Positions 19,522 to 29,888 of a stretch of DNA of 64,000 nucleotides are shown here, piece by piece. A program made the position numbers and the translations under genes. Below the pieces are notes generated by a model, which did not search any database, was not told the DNA's origin, and saw only the letters and a program-made list of their open reading frames with translations. The stretch is from CAIMUS01 sp046347625 (GTDB lineage: Bacteria; Pseudomonadota; Gammaproteobacteria; Competibacterales; Competibacteraceae). The stretch covers positions 248,001-312,000 of the forward strand of contig JAXMFU010000004.1 of NCBI GenBank assembly GCA_046347625.1. The letters are read 5' to 3'. Within the stretch, counting starts at the first letter, position 1; each line of letters starts with the position of its first letter.

Positions 19522-21006
19522 GTGACGATGACAGACCAACAGGTGAGAATGATCATGAAAGAATTGAGCAAGCATGGGAATGAAGGTATGGCAGCAGCGA
19601 AAGCGGGCGTGTGCCGACAGACGGCGGCCAAGTATCGGCGGTTGGGCAAGCTGCCCTCGGAGCTGAAGTCCAGGCACGAGTGGCGGACCCGGCCGGACCC
19701 ATTTGCGGCCGTCTGGCCGGAAATCGAGGCCCGCCTACGCGAAGCGCCGGGGCTGTGGGCACGAACCCTCTTCGAGGAGTTACAAGAACGCTACCCGGGC
19801 CAATTCCAGCCCGGCCAGCTCCGCACGCTGCATCGGCGGGTGCAGCGGTGGCGGGCGTTACACGGGGATGATCAGGCGGCAGAAGTGTTCTTTCCGCAGC
19901 AGCACCGACCGGGGGAAGCGGTGCAGACGGATTTTACTCATACGGGTGAATTGGGAATGACGCTGCAGGGTGAATCTTACGCGCCGTTGCTGTGTCATGT
20001 GGTCCTGCCGTACTCGAATTGGCAGTGGGCCTGCCGGTGCCGCTCGGAATCGTTGCTGGCGCTGAAACGGGGGATTCAAGAGGCACTCTTTCGCTTAGGG
20101 AAAGTGCCTGCGTGGCATCAGACCGATAACTCCACCGGTGCCACCCACCGGGTGCGCACCGGCCAGCGGGAATTCAACCGCGAATATCTGGAGCTGATGG
20201 CCCACCTGGGCATGAAACCGCGGACCATCGCCGTCGGCCAGAAAGAACAAAATGGCACGGTGGAAGCCCACAACGGCGCTTTCAAACGCTTCCTCCAGCA
20301 GGCCCTGCTAGGTCGGGGGAGTAGCGACTTTGTGTCGGAAGTGGCCTTTGACGCGTGGTTGGAAGGGCGGTTACACCAGGAGAACCACCGCCGGCAGGCC
20401 CGGTTACAGGACGAATTGGCGGTGATGCAGCCGCTGACCGTTGACCGCTTCCCGGAATTTAAGGAGCTCACGGTGCGGGTCAGCCAAAACAGCACGATCA
20501 ACGTGCTCGGCAATCTCTATTCCGTACCCCCCCGCCTGGTGCAGCAGTCACTCCGGGTACAGGTCTATGAAAACCACGTGGCGGTCTTTTACGGCGCGAC
20601 TTGGATTCAGGAGATGCCCCGCTTGATCGGTCGTTCGCATCATGCCATTGACTACCGCCATGTGATCTGGTCGCTGGTGCAAAAACCAGGGGCCTTTGCC
20701 CGTTATCGTTACCGGGAAGCGTTATTCCCGACGCTGGTATTTCGGCGGGCTTACGCGGCGCTGCAAGCCGCTCATCCCGGTACCGCTGGCGATGCCGCCT
20801 ACCTCCGACTGCTGCACTTGGCCGCCTCGACCCAGGAGGCAGAGGTCCAGGCGGCCCTGGAGTTAGTGTTGGAAGCCGGGCAGGTACCCGAGCCGGACCG
20901 GGTGCGCGAGTTGGTCCGTCCCGCCCTGCCGGTCGTACCTGCCTTGGCGATCCCAGCGGTCGAGTTAGCCAGTTATGACACCCTGCTGGGAGAGCTCACG
21001 CGATGA
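19522..21006 (+). CDS. istA: IS21 transposase IstA
   Basis: A ~494-residue transposase. I choose the GTG at 19522 (GGAGG eight bases upstream) or the ATG at 19528. An N-terminal HTH (GMAAAKAGVCRQTAAKYRR) is followed by a DDE integrase core: VQTDFTHTGELG (about residue 137), WHQTDNSTGAT (about residue 195) and the Glu in KEQNGTVEAHNGAFKRF (about residue 230). The C-terminus has the Mu-type beta barrel. The stop overlaps the istB start by four bases. Confidence 0.92.
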   Translation: MTMTDQQVRMIMKELSKHGNEGMAAAKAGVCRQTAAKYRRLGKLPSELKSRHEWRTRPDPFAAVWPEIEARLREAPGLWARTLFEELQERYPGQFQPGQLRTLHRRVQRWRALHGDDQAAEVFFPQQHRPGEAVQTDFTHTGELGMTLQGESYAPLLCHVVLPYSNWQWACRCRSESLLALKRGIQEALFRLGKVPAWHQTDNSTGATHRVRTGQREFNREYLELMAHLGMKPRTIAVGQKEQNGTVEAHNGAFKRFLQQALLGRGSSDFVSEVAFDAWLEGRLHQENHRRQARLQDELAVMQPLTVDRFPEFKELTVRVSQNSTINVLGNLYSVPPRLVQQSLRVQVYENHVAVFYGATWIQEMPRLIGRSHHAIDYRHVIWSLVQKPGAFARYRYREALFPTLVFRRAYAALQAAHPGTAGDAAYLRLLHLAASTQEAEVQAALELVLEAGQVPEPDRVRELVRPALPVVPALAIPAVELASYDTLLGELTR

Positions 21007-21839
21007 CCGACAGTCTCGAACTCCTCCTGCGGGAGCTACACCTATCCACCGTGCTGGCCCAGGCACAATCATTGGCGATCGAGGCCGAACGGTCGGGTTG
21101 GAGCTTTACGCGCTACCTCTATACCCTGGCGGAACTGGAAGTGGCGGCACGCCGCCAGTGCCGGGTCCAACGGCGGCGGCAGGAATCGAGGTTGCCCTCC
21201 AGCAAGACGCTGACGACCTTGCAGGTGAACCACCTCCCCATCCCCGTACGCCGCCAGCTCCCCACCCTGTGCGAGGGGCATTTTGTCGACCAAGCCCAGA
21301 ATATACTGGCGTTTGGGTTACCGGGTCGAGGCAAAACCCACGTGCTGTGTGCCGTGGGTCATGCCCTGATAGAGCGGGGTTATCGGGTCTTGTTTGCGCC
21401 TGCTTACCAACTGGTACAACGGTTGCTTGCCGCCAAGCAAGCCCTGCGCCTGGAACAGGAACTACATAAGCTGGATGGCTTTGCCGCCATCATTCTGGAC
21501 GATATTGGCTACGTGCAGCAAAGTCGGGCGGAAATGGAAGTCCTATTTACTTTTTTGGCTGAGCGCTACGAGCGCAAGAGCGTACTCATCAGCAGCAATC
21601 TCGTCTTCAGTCAATGGGATCGCATTTTCCAAGATCCCCTGACGACGGCAGCCGCCATTGACAGGCTCGTCCATCATGCCATCATCTTGGAGATGACCGG
21701 CTCGAGTTTTCGGACCGAACAGGCCAAGGAACGGCAACAGCCTGCTCCTCATACTGACAGTGACACGTCGACTGAGGATGAGACGCATGACCCTCACCGC
21801 TCTCCAGAGCCGGTGACCGAGGTGGAGTGGCCCCACTGA
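21003..21839 (+). CDS. istB: IS21 helper ATPase IstB
   Basis: A 278-residue AAA+ ATPase with a Walker A-like loop GLPGRGKTHVLCAVGHAL (about residue 106) and Walker B AAIILDDIGYVQQSRAEMEVL (about residue 166). IstB selects targets and activates IstA. The ATG overlaps the istA stop (ATGA). The extended, low-complexity C-terminal tail after residue ~245 (many Asp, Glu, Thr, Pro) is somewhat longer than usual. Confidence 0.92.
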   Translation: MTDSLELLLRELHLSTVLAQAQSLAIEAERSGWSFTRYLYTLAELEVAARRQCRVQRRRQESRLPSSKTLTTLQVNHLPIPVRRQLPTLCEGHFVDQAQNILAFGLPGRGKTHVLCAVGHALIERGYRVLFAPAYQLVQRLLAAKQALRLEQELHKLDGFAAIILDDIGYVQQSRAEMEVLFTFLAERYERKSVLISSNLVFSQWDRIFQDPLTTAAAIDRLVHHAIILEMTGSSFRTEQAKERQQPAPHTDSDTSTEDETHDPHRSPEPVTEVEWPH

Positions 21840-23430
21840 CAATGTTAAAAAATAATTGTCACTGATGTTAAAAAATAATTGACACTGGGCAAGCGTTAGA
21901 TCGGGCGGCACTGGAGGTGTCGTTTCCGGCGCTGCGGGAGGCGCTGTCACAGCATGTGGCACAGGCGGGGAAAAAAAACTCCAACGCCAAGCCGAGCCAC
22001 TCCAGGTAGGACTGGAGTGGCGGAAACCGGCGGATGACTCTCAGGTAGAGGGCGAAGGCGGGCGATGTTGCGTTGCGCTGTACCAGGCGGTGGATGCCGC
22101 AGGGACGGTAGTGTGTCGGGGGGCGGCGGCGTTTCCCCGGCGGCAGCCACGAGCATGGCACCAGACCGAGGGCTTTCGGGAGGAGGCGCTGGGTCTGGAG
22201 ACAAGCAAGCGCAGCTACCGTGATACCACCGCGCCTTTGAACCGCTGTCGGCGGCAGCGGCAGGGGGGCACGCCGGTCACGACGTTGCCGGCGAATGCGC
22301 AACAGGAAGGGGCACGGGTGCTGGATGTTCTGGAGCGACACCGTCAGACCGTGCTGCAGAGGCATGAGGTCGAGGCGCAGGGCCGCCCCAGCGAGGCGGC
22401 GGTAGCGGCGGTGGAAGCAGGCGCCGATAGTCGTCTGGAGGCGGCGATGGTGGAGAGGCAGTTAACGGCCGTGTGTCAGGAGATGGCGGCACGCGGCTTG
22501 ACGCCGGCCCAGAGCGCCGCCGCCCAGAGCCGAGCGGCCAAGGCGGTCTACGAGGACCCGACCCAGGGCGTGAATGTGGCGGTGGACGCTGTGGAGGTGA
22601 AACAATAAACGGCGCATCGGCAGCGCCCAACACCCTCGACACCCGCGGCGATCACCCCCCTGGAGACGACGATCCCGGCGACGACATCGGCCGGCGAGAA
22701 GTCGCCGGCCGCAGTGGCGGGCACCGCCCGCAAACGCCCCACGGTGGCCAATCCGGTCGCCCGCATCGCGCCAGGTTCGAAGCGCTTTATCCTCAGCGGC
22801 AGCCGCCTCGGACAAGTACGGCGGTTCGTCTTGGCATGCTTGCTTACCAACGACCTGCTCGGGGGTCGAATTCATCGCTTCACCGATGGCTATAAAAGCC
22901 TGCAACAGACGATGCTGGCCTTCTTTCCCTGGCATCCACGGGTGTGGTTGCTACTGGACGGGTATCACCGGGTCGAGCAAGTCAAGCAGGACTCGAGCTT
23001 GGCCTGTCGGGGTCGCACCCTTCGCAACCAGCATCTGCACCTTCTCGTCCGCTACTGGTGGTACGGCTTGGTGACCGAAGCGCAACCGTATCTGGCCACG
23101 ATCCCCGCCACTGACCTGAAAGACACCGCGCCGATTGAGCGGCTCACGCAGTATCTCGACCGCAATCAGGGCTCGATCCCCTGCTATGCGCGGCGCCGTC
23201 GACTCGGCTTGCGCAACGGCAGCAGTCCGGTCGAGAGTGCCAACAACGAGGTCACCGCCCGCCGCCAGAAGCGTAATGGCATGAGTTGGTCCAAAGCCGG
23301 CTCGCCGGCATTGACTGCCTTGAGTGTGCTGGTCTGTCATCGCTGTCAGGCAATCTGGGTCCGAAAGCACACCATCCCGCTTCGGTTTGTCAACAAGGCG
23401 GCTTGACGCAGAGCAGAGACTGGCAGCCCC

Positions 23431-24126
23431 TTGAGTCGATTATTCAATTGTACAGGCCGCAACTTTTGGATTCATCGCCTCTTACCGGGGTTACCGCGCG
23501 CGCGCCAGCGACTGGGGATGAAGCTGGAACGGGACGCCAGCGGCGTGGCCACGAGTCCGCTGGCGCTGGAAGGCGGTTCGCTGGAGATGGCGATTGACGG
23601 GACCGAGCGGCGCCGGCAACGCCCCCAGGACCCAACCCGGCAACGGGAGCATTACCGTGGCAAAAAGAAGACCCATCCCGACAAGAATCTGCTGCTGGTG
23701 AATGAAACGACGGGGAAAGTCATTTACCTCGGTCCCACGGTGGCGGGTAAAACGCACGATAAAAAAGCGGCTGATGAGGCGGCTATCCTATACCCGGTCA
23801 ATGCCACGCTGGATAAAGATACGGGCTTTCAAGGCTATGAACCCGCGGGTGTACACACCCGGCAACCTAAAAAAAAACCCAAAAATAAAGAGTTAAGTGT
23901 GGCGGAGCGGATGTTGAATCGACTTATCAGTGGAGTCCGTGTCGTGGTGGAACACGTCCTTGCCGGCGTGAAGCGGTGTCGGATTGTCAAGGAGGGATTC
24001 CGTCTCACGACACCGGGTACCTCGGATTTGGTCATGGAGATTGCTTGTGGCTTACATAACCTTCGGGTGGATTGCCGGCATCCCGTACCGGTTTTCAACA
24101 GGCAGAGTCTACTCAACTCAGCTTAA
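23431..24126 (+). pseudogene. IS5-family (DDE_Tnp_4) transposase, N-terminally truncated
   Basis: 231 codons covering the catalytic domain: MAIDGTERRRQRPQD (first Asp), KNLLLVNETTGKVIYLGPTVAGKTHDKKAADE, LDKDTGFQGYEP (second Asp) and RVVVEHVLAGVKRCRIVKEGF (Glu). The HTH-bearing N-terminus (~100 residues) is missing: just upstream is the end of the previous pseudogene. The DNA just past the stop (CCGATAATGTCTATT, 24129-24143) matches the ends of the small element at 63171-63289. Confidence 0.75.
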
Positions 24127-24184
24127 AACCGATAATGTCTATTATATTCGGTGGGTTTTATGGTCGTTTAGGTTTCATCAAAAC

Positions 24185-24496
24185 GGGGTCTCACTATCAG
24201 TGGAACCAAAACGTCCGCTAAGGCACGGCAGAGGAAAGTCTCGCTATGCCGCTGGGTGAGAAGTCCTCACTCGTCACGGAAAACTCTTCACAGAATATAC
24301 TTTCCGTGACGAGTATGGACCGTAAATCCACCTTTTAAAGACGGAAAATGGCAAAATGCCGTTGAAAAACTCGTCACAGAAAGAAAAGCCTCCTCCAATG
24401 CCCCTACAGTGGCTATAAGATTCTAAGGTCTATCGAGCCATAGCTTGGGTCGCATCGGTTTAGCGGACGTTTTGGTTCCGCTGATAGTGGCACCCC
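24185..24496. mobile_element. Tn3-derived inverted-repeat miniature element (TIME), 312 bp
   Basis: Two ~38-bp inverted ends of Tn3 type: 24185-24222 starts GGGGTCTCACTATCAGTGGA, and the complement of 24459-24496 starts GGGGTGCCACTATCAGCGGA. A 5-bp target duplication AAAAC flanks it (24180-24184 and 24497-24501), the size made by Tn3-family elements. There is no gene inside. The interior has a dyad (24269-24282 ACTCGTCACGGAAA, complement 24301-24314) and a related third copy near 24366, resembling recombinase subsites. Confidence 0.88.
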
Positions 24497-24539
24497 AAAA
24501 CGATCGTTTCCATAGCCAACCAGGATCGAATCACCCCAA

Positions 24540-26640
24540 TTGCAACCGAGCGATACCGCTTATCCAAGGTTCAAGAGCCGCCCGTCATCGGCCGAGTTGG
24601 AGCGCTTCTACACGCCGTGCGAAAACGAGCGGGTGTTCTGCGACAGCCACACGCGATCACAGACAACCCGTCTGGGCTTCGTGCGGTTGCTCAAGACCTA
24701 CCAGCGCCTGGGCTACTTCGTGACCTCAGAGCAGGTACCCGGCGCGATAGTCGAGCATGTCGCCGCTGCCGTGAACGAATCGGGCGACCGGGAGGCCCTT
24801 CGGCAGTACGATCTTTCCCAGGCTAGGCGCAAACACGTGCCGGCTGTGCGCGAGTTTCTCGAGGTCAAACCGGTCGACGCTGGCGGCAAGGCGCTGATGC
24901 GTGAGGCCTTCCGCGACGCGGCGCTAACCAAGGAAGATGTGGCCGACCTGATCAACATCGGCATCGAGACGCTGGTGCGTGACCGGTACGAGTTACCGGC
25001 CTTTGACACCCTGGAACGTGAGGCCCGTGCGCAGCGGGCCGCGACCCATCAGGAGTTGTTCGCACAGGTTAACAGCGCCCTGGGCGACGCCGACCGCTCG
25101 CTTTTCGACAGCCTCTTTGTCGTCGGCGACAATCAGCGCCGGGTTAGCCCCTGGAACGATCTGAAGCAAGACTCGGCGAAACCGACGCTGGATGGGATGC
25201 GTCAACTCGTCGGCCGGTACGACCAGTTGACCGGCATGGCAGGCCATGCCCACGTGCTGAAAGCAATCCCGCTGGTCAAGATCAGGCAATGGGCGCTAGA
25301 GGGCGGCAGCCTGGATGCCGCCAGCATGGCCGACCTGGAACCGAACAAGCGCTACGCGGTAACGCTGGCGCTGATTTCCCAGCGTCTGGCCCGCGTGACC
25401 GACGACCTCTGTGACATCTTCTGCAAGCAAATGAGGCGGGTAACCCGTCTCGCCGAGGCGGCGTTGGAAAAATATCTGACCAACAACCAGGAAAAAACCG
25501 ACGAAATTCTGCGGCGTTATGCCACGCTGGAAACCCTATTGAATTCCGACTGCCCGGAGGCCGAGCAATTGCAGGCCGTCCGGCACACCGTAACCGCGCG
25601 TCCCGACCTGTGCGAATTCTCCCGCCTGCACGCCGAGCACGGTGGCAAAAACGAGCGCCGTTTCAGGTGGCACTTCTTCAAGCACCGGCGCTCGGAGTTA
25701 TTGCGGATTCTCGGCAAGATAAAACCGGTGTCCACCAGCCAGGATGCCAGTTTCGAACGGTCACTGGCGTTCATGCTGGGTTTGCGCCGGCGGCACGGGG
25801 AATGGGTTGAACTCAAGCCTGGCAACGACAATGGGTTAAGCCTGGCGGATCTGGAATGGATGCCGTACCAATGGCGGAAGCTCGTCATCGGTGAGGGCCA
25901 GCCCGGCACGAATCCAACCAGGCTCAATCGCCGCCAGTTCGAGGTATGCGTTTGCTCACAGACGGTTAGGGAACTCAAGTCAGGCGACCTGTGCGTCGTT
26001 GGCGGTGGCGAGTATTCGGATTTCCGCGATGAGTGGTTGCCAATGGGCGAGTGCGAAAAGACACGTGCCGATTACGGCGAGAAAGTCGGCCTGCCGGTGG
26101 AAAGTCGCGCGTTCGTCAAACAGGTGCGAACGATGGTGACGGAAGCGGCGGCCAAGGCCGACGAAACTTACCACGACAACCCCTATTTCAAGATGATCAA
26201 CGGGCGTCCGAAGTTGAGCAAGCAGGCAAAGAAGCCGGCTCCGCCTGGATTCAGTCAATTGGACAAACGGCTGACCGCGAAGCTTGATGCGTTGGACCTG
26301 TCGTTGCTGGATGTTCTCACGGACACCATGCAGTGGCTTGGCTGGGGCGAACACTGCGGCCCGTTGAACGGGCATCAAGGCAAGCTCAAGGAAGACGCAA
26401 AACGCAAAATTCTAACCGCCTTCGCCTACGGTACCGGCTTGGGTCCGACCCAAATCGCCAAGAATGTCACTGACCTGAGCGCGCGCCAGGTTTCCTTCGT
26501 CAACCAGCGCCAAGTCACCACGGAGAAACTGGAATCGGCGATCGGTACCGTCATCAACGCCTACAACCGGTTCCGGCTGCCGCACTACTGGGGCGACACG
26601 AAACGCGCGGCGGCCGACGGCACACAATGGAACCTGTACG
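24540..26640 (+). pseudogene. Tn3-family transposase, C-terminally truncated
   Basis: About 700 residues of a DDE-type Tn3 transposase (normally ~970-1000). It begins near TTG 24540 with DTAYPRFKSRPSSAELERFY and continues with LGFVRLLKTYQRLGYFV. The last recognisable part, AADGTQWNLYGNYS, is just past the first catalytic Asp region (TKRAAADGTQ). The IS66-type element begins at 26641 and the rest of the gene is not on its far side. No resolvase or second end is present. Confidence 0.85.
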
Positions 26641-26703
26641 GTAACTACTCAGATCCCCCCTTACTGGTTGCCAAGATAGCGCATCGAGTTTATCTTTGAC
26701 AGC

Positions 26704-28194
26704 ATGAACATCCGGATGCCCACGCGAGAAGAAATCCACACTGCCTTCGAGCAAGGAGAGGCAGCGGTGATCGAGTTATTTGTCAGCGTGGGGAGGCAGG
26801 TAGAAGAGTTAGCCCAGCAGTGGGAACAACAGGCAGCAGTCCTGAGGGACCTCCAGGCACGACTGGAAAAGAACAGTCGCAACAGTAGCAAACCGCCCTC
26901 GAGTGACGGCTACCGCAAACCGAATCGGACGACCAGTCTGAGAAAGTCGGGTCAAAAACCGACGGGAGGCCAGCCGGGGCACGAAGGATACACGCTGACG
27001 CCGTCGGCCCATCCGGACCATACCGAAATTCACGTGGTAGACCACTGTGAACAGTGTGGAGCGGGCCTGAACGCGGTAGAGGTGATCGCACATGAAGAAC
27101 GGCAGGTGTTTGACCTACCGGCGATCCGAATTGAAGTGACGGCGCCCCGAGCAGAGATCAAACGCTGTCCGGCGTGTGGTGCGGAAAACCGAGGGCACTT
27201 TCCGGCGAGGGTGACGGGTCCGGTGCAGTACGGCCCGGGGGTGAAGACATGGGCCGCGTATTTCTCGAACGAGCATGTCGTGCCGGTGGAACGCACGGCG
27301 CAGATCTTCGAAGATCTGGTTCATCACCGCCTATCGGAAGCGACCATCCTGAAAGCGGGACAAGACCTGTCGCGGGAGGTGGAACCGGCCGTGGCAGCGG
27401 TGAAAGCGCAGTTACGTCAGGCCGAGGTGTTGCATACGGATGAATCCGGGGTGCGGGTCAAGCCGCAGTTACCTTGGCTGCACGTGGCCGCCACGGAGCG
27501 GCTGACGCACTATGACGTTCATGCCAAGCGCGGCCAGGAGGCGATGGATGAAGCGGGGATTCTGCCCGCTTTCGGGGGGACGGCAGTCCATGACCATTGG
27601 AAACCGTACTTTGGGTATAAGGGCTGCGCTCATGGTTTGTGTAACGCCCATCACCGGCGGGAACTGCAGTATCTGGAACAACACTACGGCCAGGGGTGGG
27701 CGACGGCGATGACGGAATTGCTGCTGGAAATCAAACCGGCGGTGGACACCACACCGGCGCCCAGCACCCACCTGTCACCGGAAGTGCTCGCTGCGTTCGA
27801 GCAGCGCTATGACCAGCTGGTAAACGCCGGCTATGAAGCCAATCCCCAGGCCCCGCCTGTCAAAGATGGGAACTCGCCGAAAAAAAGAGGCCGCCGCAAA
27901 CAGACACCGCCGCTGAATCTGCTGGACCGGCTGAGGGACTTTAAGCCGCAGGTGTTGGCCTTCATGTATGACTTTCGAGTACCGTTTGACAATAACTTGG
28001 CCGAGCGCGATGTGCGCATGATCAAAGTCAACCAGAAGGTCTCAGGCTGTTTCAGAACGCTGGCAGGAGCAAAAGACTTTGCCCGAATTCGGGGGTATAT
28101 CTCCACCGCCCGTAAGAATGCAGTCAATGTGTTTGGCGCTATCAGGGATGCGTTTGGCGGCAAGCCCTTTATCCTGTCCTGTGCACCTCAATAA
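26704..28194 (+). CDS. IS66-family transposase (TnpC/ISBst12 type)
   Basis: A 496-residue transposase. An N-terminal coiled coil and leucine-zipper-like region is followed by LEKNSRNSSKPPSSDGYRKP, the classic IS66 motif. A zinc-finger-like pair (CEQCGAGLN, CPACGAENRG) comes next, then DDE residues in LHTDESGVRVK, AVHDHWKPYF and NLAERDVRMIKVNQKVSGCFRT. The frame and both ends are intact, so it could be active. A strong hairpin follows the stop. Confidence 0.92.
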   Translation: MNIRMPTREEIHTAFEQGEAAVIELFVSVGRQVEELAQQWEQQAAVLRDLQARLEKNSRNSSKPPSSDGYRKPNRTTSLRKSGQKPTGGQPGHEGYTLTPSAHPDHTEIHVVDHCEQCGAGLNAVEVIAHEERQVFDLPAIRIEVTAPRAEIKRCPACGAENRGHFPARVTGPVQYGPGVKTWAAYFSNEHVVPVERTAQIFEDLVHHRLSEATILKAGQDLSREVEPAVAAVKAQLRQAEVLHTDESGVRVKPQLPWLHVAATERLTHYDVHAKRGQEAMDEAGILPAFGGTAVHDHWKPYFGYKGCAHGLCNAHHRRELQYLEQHYGQGWATAMTELLLEIKPAVDTTPAPSTHLSPEVLAAFEQRYDQLVNAGYEANPQAPPVKDGNSPKKRGRRKQTPPLNLLDRLRDFKPQVLAFMYDFRVPFDNNLAERDVRMIKVNQKVSGCFRTLAGAKDFARIRGYISTARKNAVNVFGAIRDAFGGKPFILSCAPQ

Positions 28195-28195
28195 C

Positions 28196-28231
28196 AGGCT
28201 GTATTCACCTTAATCGGTGAATACAGCCTTT
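28196..28231 (+). terminator. Hairpin terminator after the IS66 transposase
   Basis: A perfect 14-bp stem AGGCTGTATTCACC (28196-28209) / GGTGAATACAGCCT (28216-28229) with loop TTAATC and a short T-run. It starts two bases after the transposase stop and lies inside the IS. Confidence 0.75.
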
Positions 28232-28245
28232 GGGTATCCGAGTAG

Positions 28246-28449
28246 TTACGCTTTATCAAGGATTGAAGGGAGCATGTTATCAAGCTCAACGCTAGTTTGG
28301 GCCTGGATGGCTACAATCTTATCGGTCTTTGCTTTAAGCCCCTCTAGATGGTGAATGATATGATTTTGTTGTTCAATGGGTGGAAGAGGAATCAAAAAAT
28401 TGGGTGCGTCTTTAACTCGAATATGTGGAGTAGTCAGTCCTCTACACAC
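28246..28449 (-). pseudogene. hsdS: Type I restriction specificity subunit HsdS, C-terminal fragment
   Basis: About 67 residues: GLTTPHIRVKDAPNFLIPLP then PIEQQNHIIHHLEGLKAKTD and SVELDNMLPSILDKA. This is the end of the second target-recognition domain plus the conserved coiled coil of HsdS, which gives sequence specificity to a type I restriction-modification enzyme. The usual last residues after ILDKA are replaced by a stop inside the IS66 terminus. The 5' part is removed by the IS starting at 28457. No hsdM or hsdR is in the window. Confidence 0.8.
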
Positions 28450-28456
28450 ATTAAAA

Positions 28457-29888
28457 CAGCAATTCTAAATTTAAAACCTTTTGATTAGCATAGGCTCTTT
28501 CGAAACCACTGGAACCGCTCGATGGCCTTTCCCTTTTCTCCAAAACCACCACCGTTTCCTGCCACCACCTTGATTGCGCGGATACGCCCGACCTTTCGGG
28601 AGCTTCCCGACAGCCGGCGTGGCGGTAACCACCCACGGTATGGCATGGAGGACGCCGCCCTGAGCGCCTTTGCGGTGTTGTTCACCCAGCGTCCCTCCTT
28701 TTTGGATTACCAGGGTCGGATGCAGCGCCAGCTGGGGAGGCACAATGCGCACAGTCTGTTCGGGGTCCACCAGCTTCCTTCGGATAACCCGATCCGTAAT
28801 CTGCTGGACCCGGTGCCCCCCGCGACCGTCTTTCCCCGGTTCGCTGCGATCAGTCAGGGGCGGTATCGCCACGGTTACCTGCACTCCTTCCGTTCCCGCT
28901 TCAATCCCGTCTTGGTGGCGTTCGATGGCACCGAGTATGTCTCATCGCAGAAGCTCGGCTGCGACCCCTGTTCCCACCGGACCCTCAATAACGGCGCCAT
29001 CTTGAACTACCCTGTCGTCCTGACCCCGGTGGTGGTGGCGCCAGGACAAGAAACGGTGGTCCCGTTAGCGCCTGAGTTCGTGCGTCCGCAGGATGGGCAC
29101 GACAAACAGGACGGCGAACTGGCCGCCGCCCGCCGCTGGCTGGAGCACTGCGGCGGGCGCTATGCCCCGTGGGGCATCACCCTGCGGGGTGATGATCTCT
29201 ATGGCCACCAACCCTTCTGCCAAGAGGTCCGTCGCCACGGCTGCCACTTCCGCTTCGTCTGCCGCCCCGCGTCCCATCCGACTCTCTATGCGTGGGTGGC
29301 CGATGTCGCCCGCTTAGGTCAGGTCCGCACCGTCGTCAAGACCCGCTGGACGGGTACACAGCGGCTTATCGATACCTACCGCTACGTGCACCAGGTGCCC
29401 CTGCGCGACAGCGACGAGGCCCTGGTAGTCAATGGGTGCGAACTCACGACCACCACCGCGACCGGTAAAGGGGTGTACCCCAACGCCTGGGCGACCTCTC
29501 ACCCGATTACCGATGATACCGTCACGGTGCTCGTGGCCGCTGGCCGCAGCCGCTGGAAGATCGAGAATGAAAACCATAACGTCCTGAACACCAAAGGCTA
29601 TCACTTCGAGCACAACTACGGCCATGGCCAGCACCCTCTCGCCGCTCTCCTGGCCACCTTGATCCTGCTGGCCTACCTGTGCCATACCGTACTGGACTGG
29701 ATGGACCAGCGCTACCGTGCCGTGCGCGCGATCCTGCCTTCCCGTCGGACGTTCGTTGAACATCTCCGAGCGCTGCTCCAGTACCTGCACTTCCACAGCT
29801 GGGATCAACTGATGGTCTTCATGCTACACGCCCTCGAACCGGTCTCTGTCAAGTCGGGATAGCGTGGAATCCAAATTGAGAATTGCTG
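28457..29888 (+). mobile_element. Insertion sequence with CAGCAATTCT ends
   Basis: A 1432-bp element with inverted ends CAGCAATTCTAAATTT (28457-28472) and CAGCAATTCTCAATTT (complement, ending 29888). It carries one transposase gene. The ends closely resemble those of the 102-bp MITE at 59269-59370, for which this may be the autonomous partner. I cannot identify a target duplication. Confidence 0.8.
28522..29862 (+). CDS. DDE transposase (ISNCY/IS4-like, family uncertain)
   Basis: A 446-residue transposase. Catalytic acidic residues appear in NPVLVAFDGTEYVSS (about residue 133), ITLRGDDLYGHQPFC (about residue 222) and WKIENENHNVLNTKGYHFEHNYGHG (about residue 350). The late WKIENExxNVLKxxGYxxEHxYG block is typical of a set of transposases filed under ISNCY. 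The frame is complete. Confidence 0.8.
   Translation: MAFPFSPKPPPFPATTLIARIRPTFRELPDSRRGGNHPRYGMEDAALSAFAVLFTQRPSFLDYQGRMQRQLGRHNAHSLFGVHQLPSDNPIRNLLDPVPPATVFPRFAAISQGRYRHGYLHSFRSRFNPVLVAFDGTEYVSSQKLGCDPCSHRTLNNGAILNYPVVLTPVVVAPGQETVVPLAPEFVRPQDGHDKQDGELAAARRWLEHCGGRYAPWGITLRGDDLYGHQPFCQEVRRHGCHFRFVCRPASHPTLYAWVADVARLGQVRTVVKTRWTGTQRLIDTYRYVHQVPLRDSDEALVVNGCELTTTTATGKGVYPNAWATSHPITDDTVTVLVAAGRSRWKIENENHNVLNTKGYHFEHNYGHGQHPLAALLATLILLAYLCHTVLDWMDQRYRAVRAILPSRRTFVEHLRALLQYLHFHSWDQLMVFMLHALEPVSVKSG

Larger units (their letters stand above)
19416..21887 (+). mobile_element. IS21-family insertion sequence
   Basis: A ~2.47-kb element carrying istA and istB. Each end has the terminal motif twice: TGACAATTAAAAATTAACAT at 19419 and again at 19443, and the diverged complement TGACAATTATTTTTTAACAT twice at 21845-21885. 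Multiple short repeats at the ends are typical of IS21. It lies inside the degenerate transposase gene. Confidence 0.88.
19266..23406 (+). pseudogene. Degenerate transposase gene interrupted by IS21
   Basis: Pieces of one gene: 19266-19415 (MAKHSALRIKVEII ... ADELHISAFAQ), then after the IS21 copy 21888 onward (ALDRAALEVSFPALREALSQHV), a shift at the A8 run 21971-21978 (frame restored by -1 or one extra A), then 22000-23406 with a single in-frame TAA at 22606-22608. The C-terminus (GSRLGQVRRFVLACLLTNDLL, NGSSPVESANNEVTARRQKRNGMSW) is clearly a transposase, possibly ISKra4-like, but I do not name the family firmly. It carries at least two lesions besides the homopolymer shift. Confidence 0.7.
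26641..28249 (+). mobile_element. IS66-family (single-ORF, ISBst12-like) insertion sequence
   Basis: The element has inverted ends GTAACTACTCAGATCCCC (26641-) and GTAACTACTCGGATACCC (complement, ending 28249). It carries only a TnpC-type transposase, without tnpA/tnpB, as in the ISBst12 subgroup. The flanking 8-mers differ, and the two sides belong to different genes (Tn3 transposase, hsdS), so a deletion has removed DNA next to it. Confidence 0.85.

Noticed and set aside
24185..24496. Rho-independent terminator or small RNA from the internal dyad
   Set aside because: The dyad lies inside a Tn3-type miniature element with a third half-copy, better explained as recombinase subsites.
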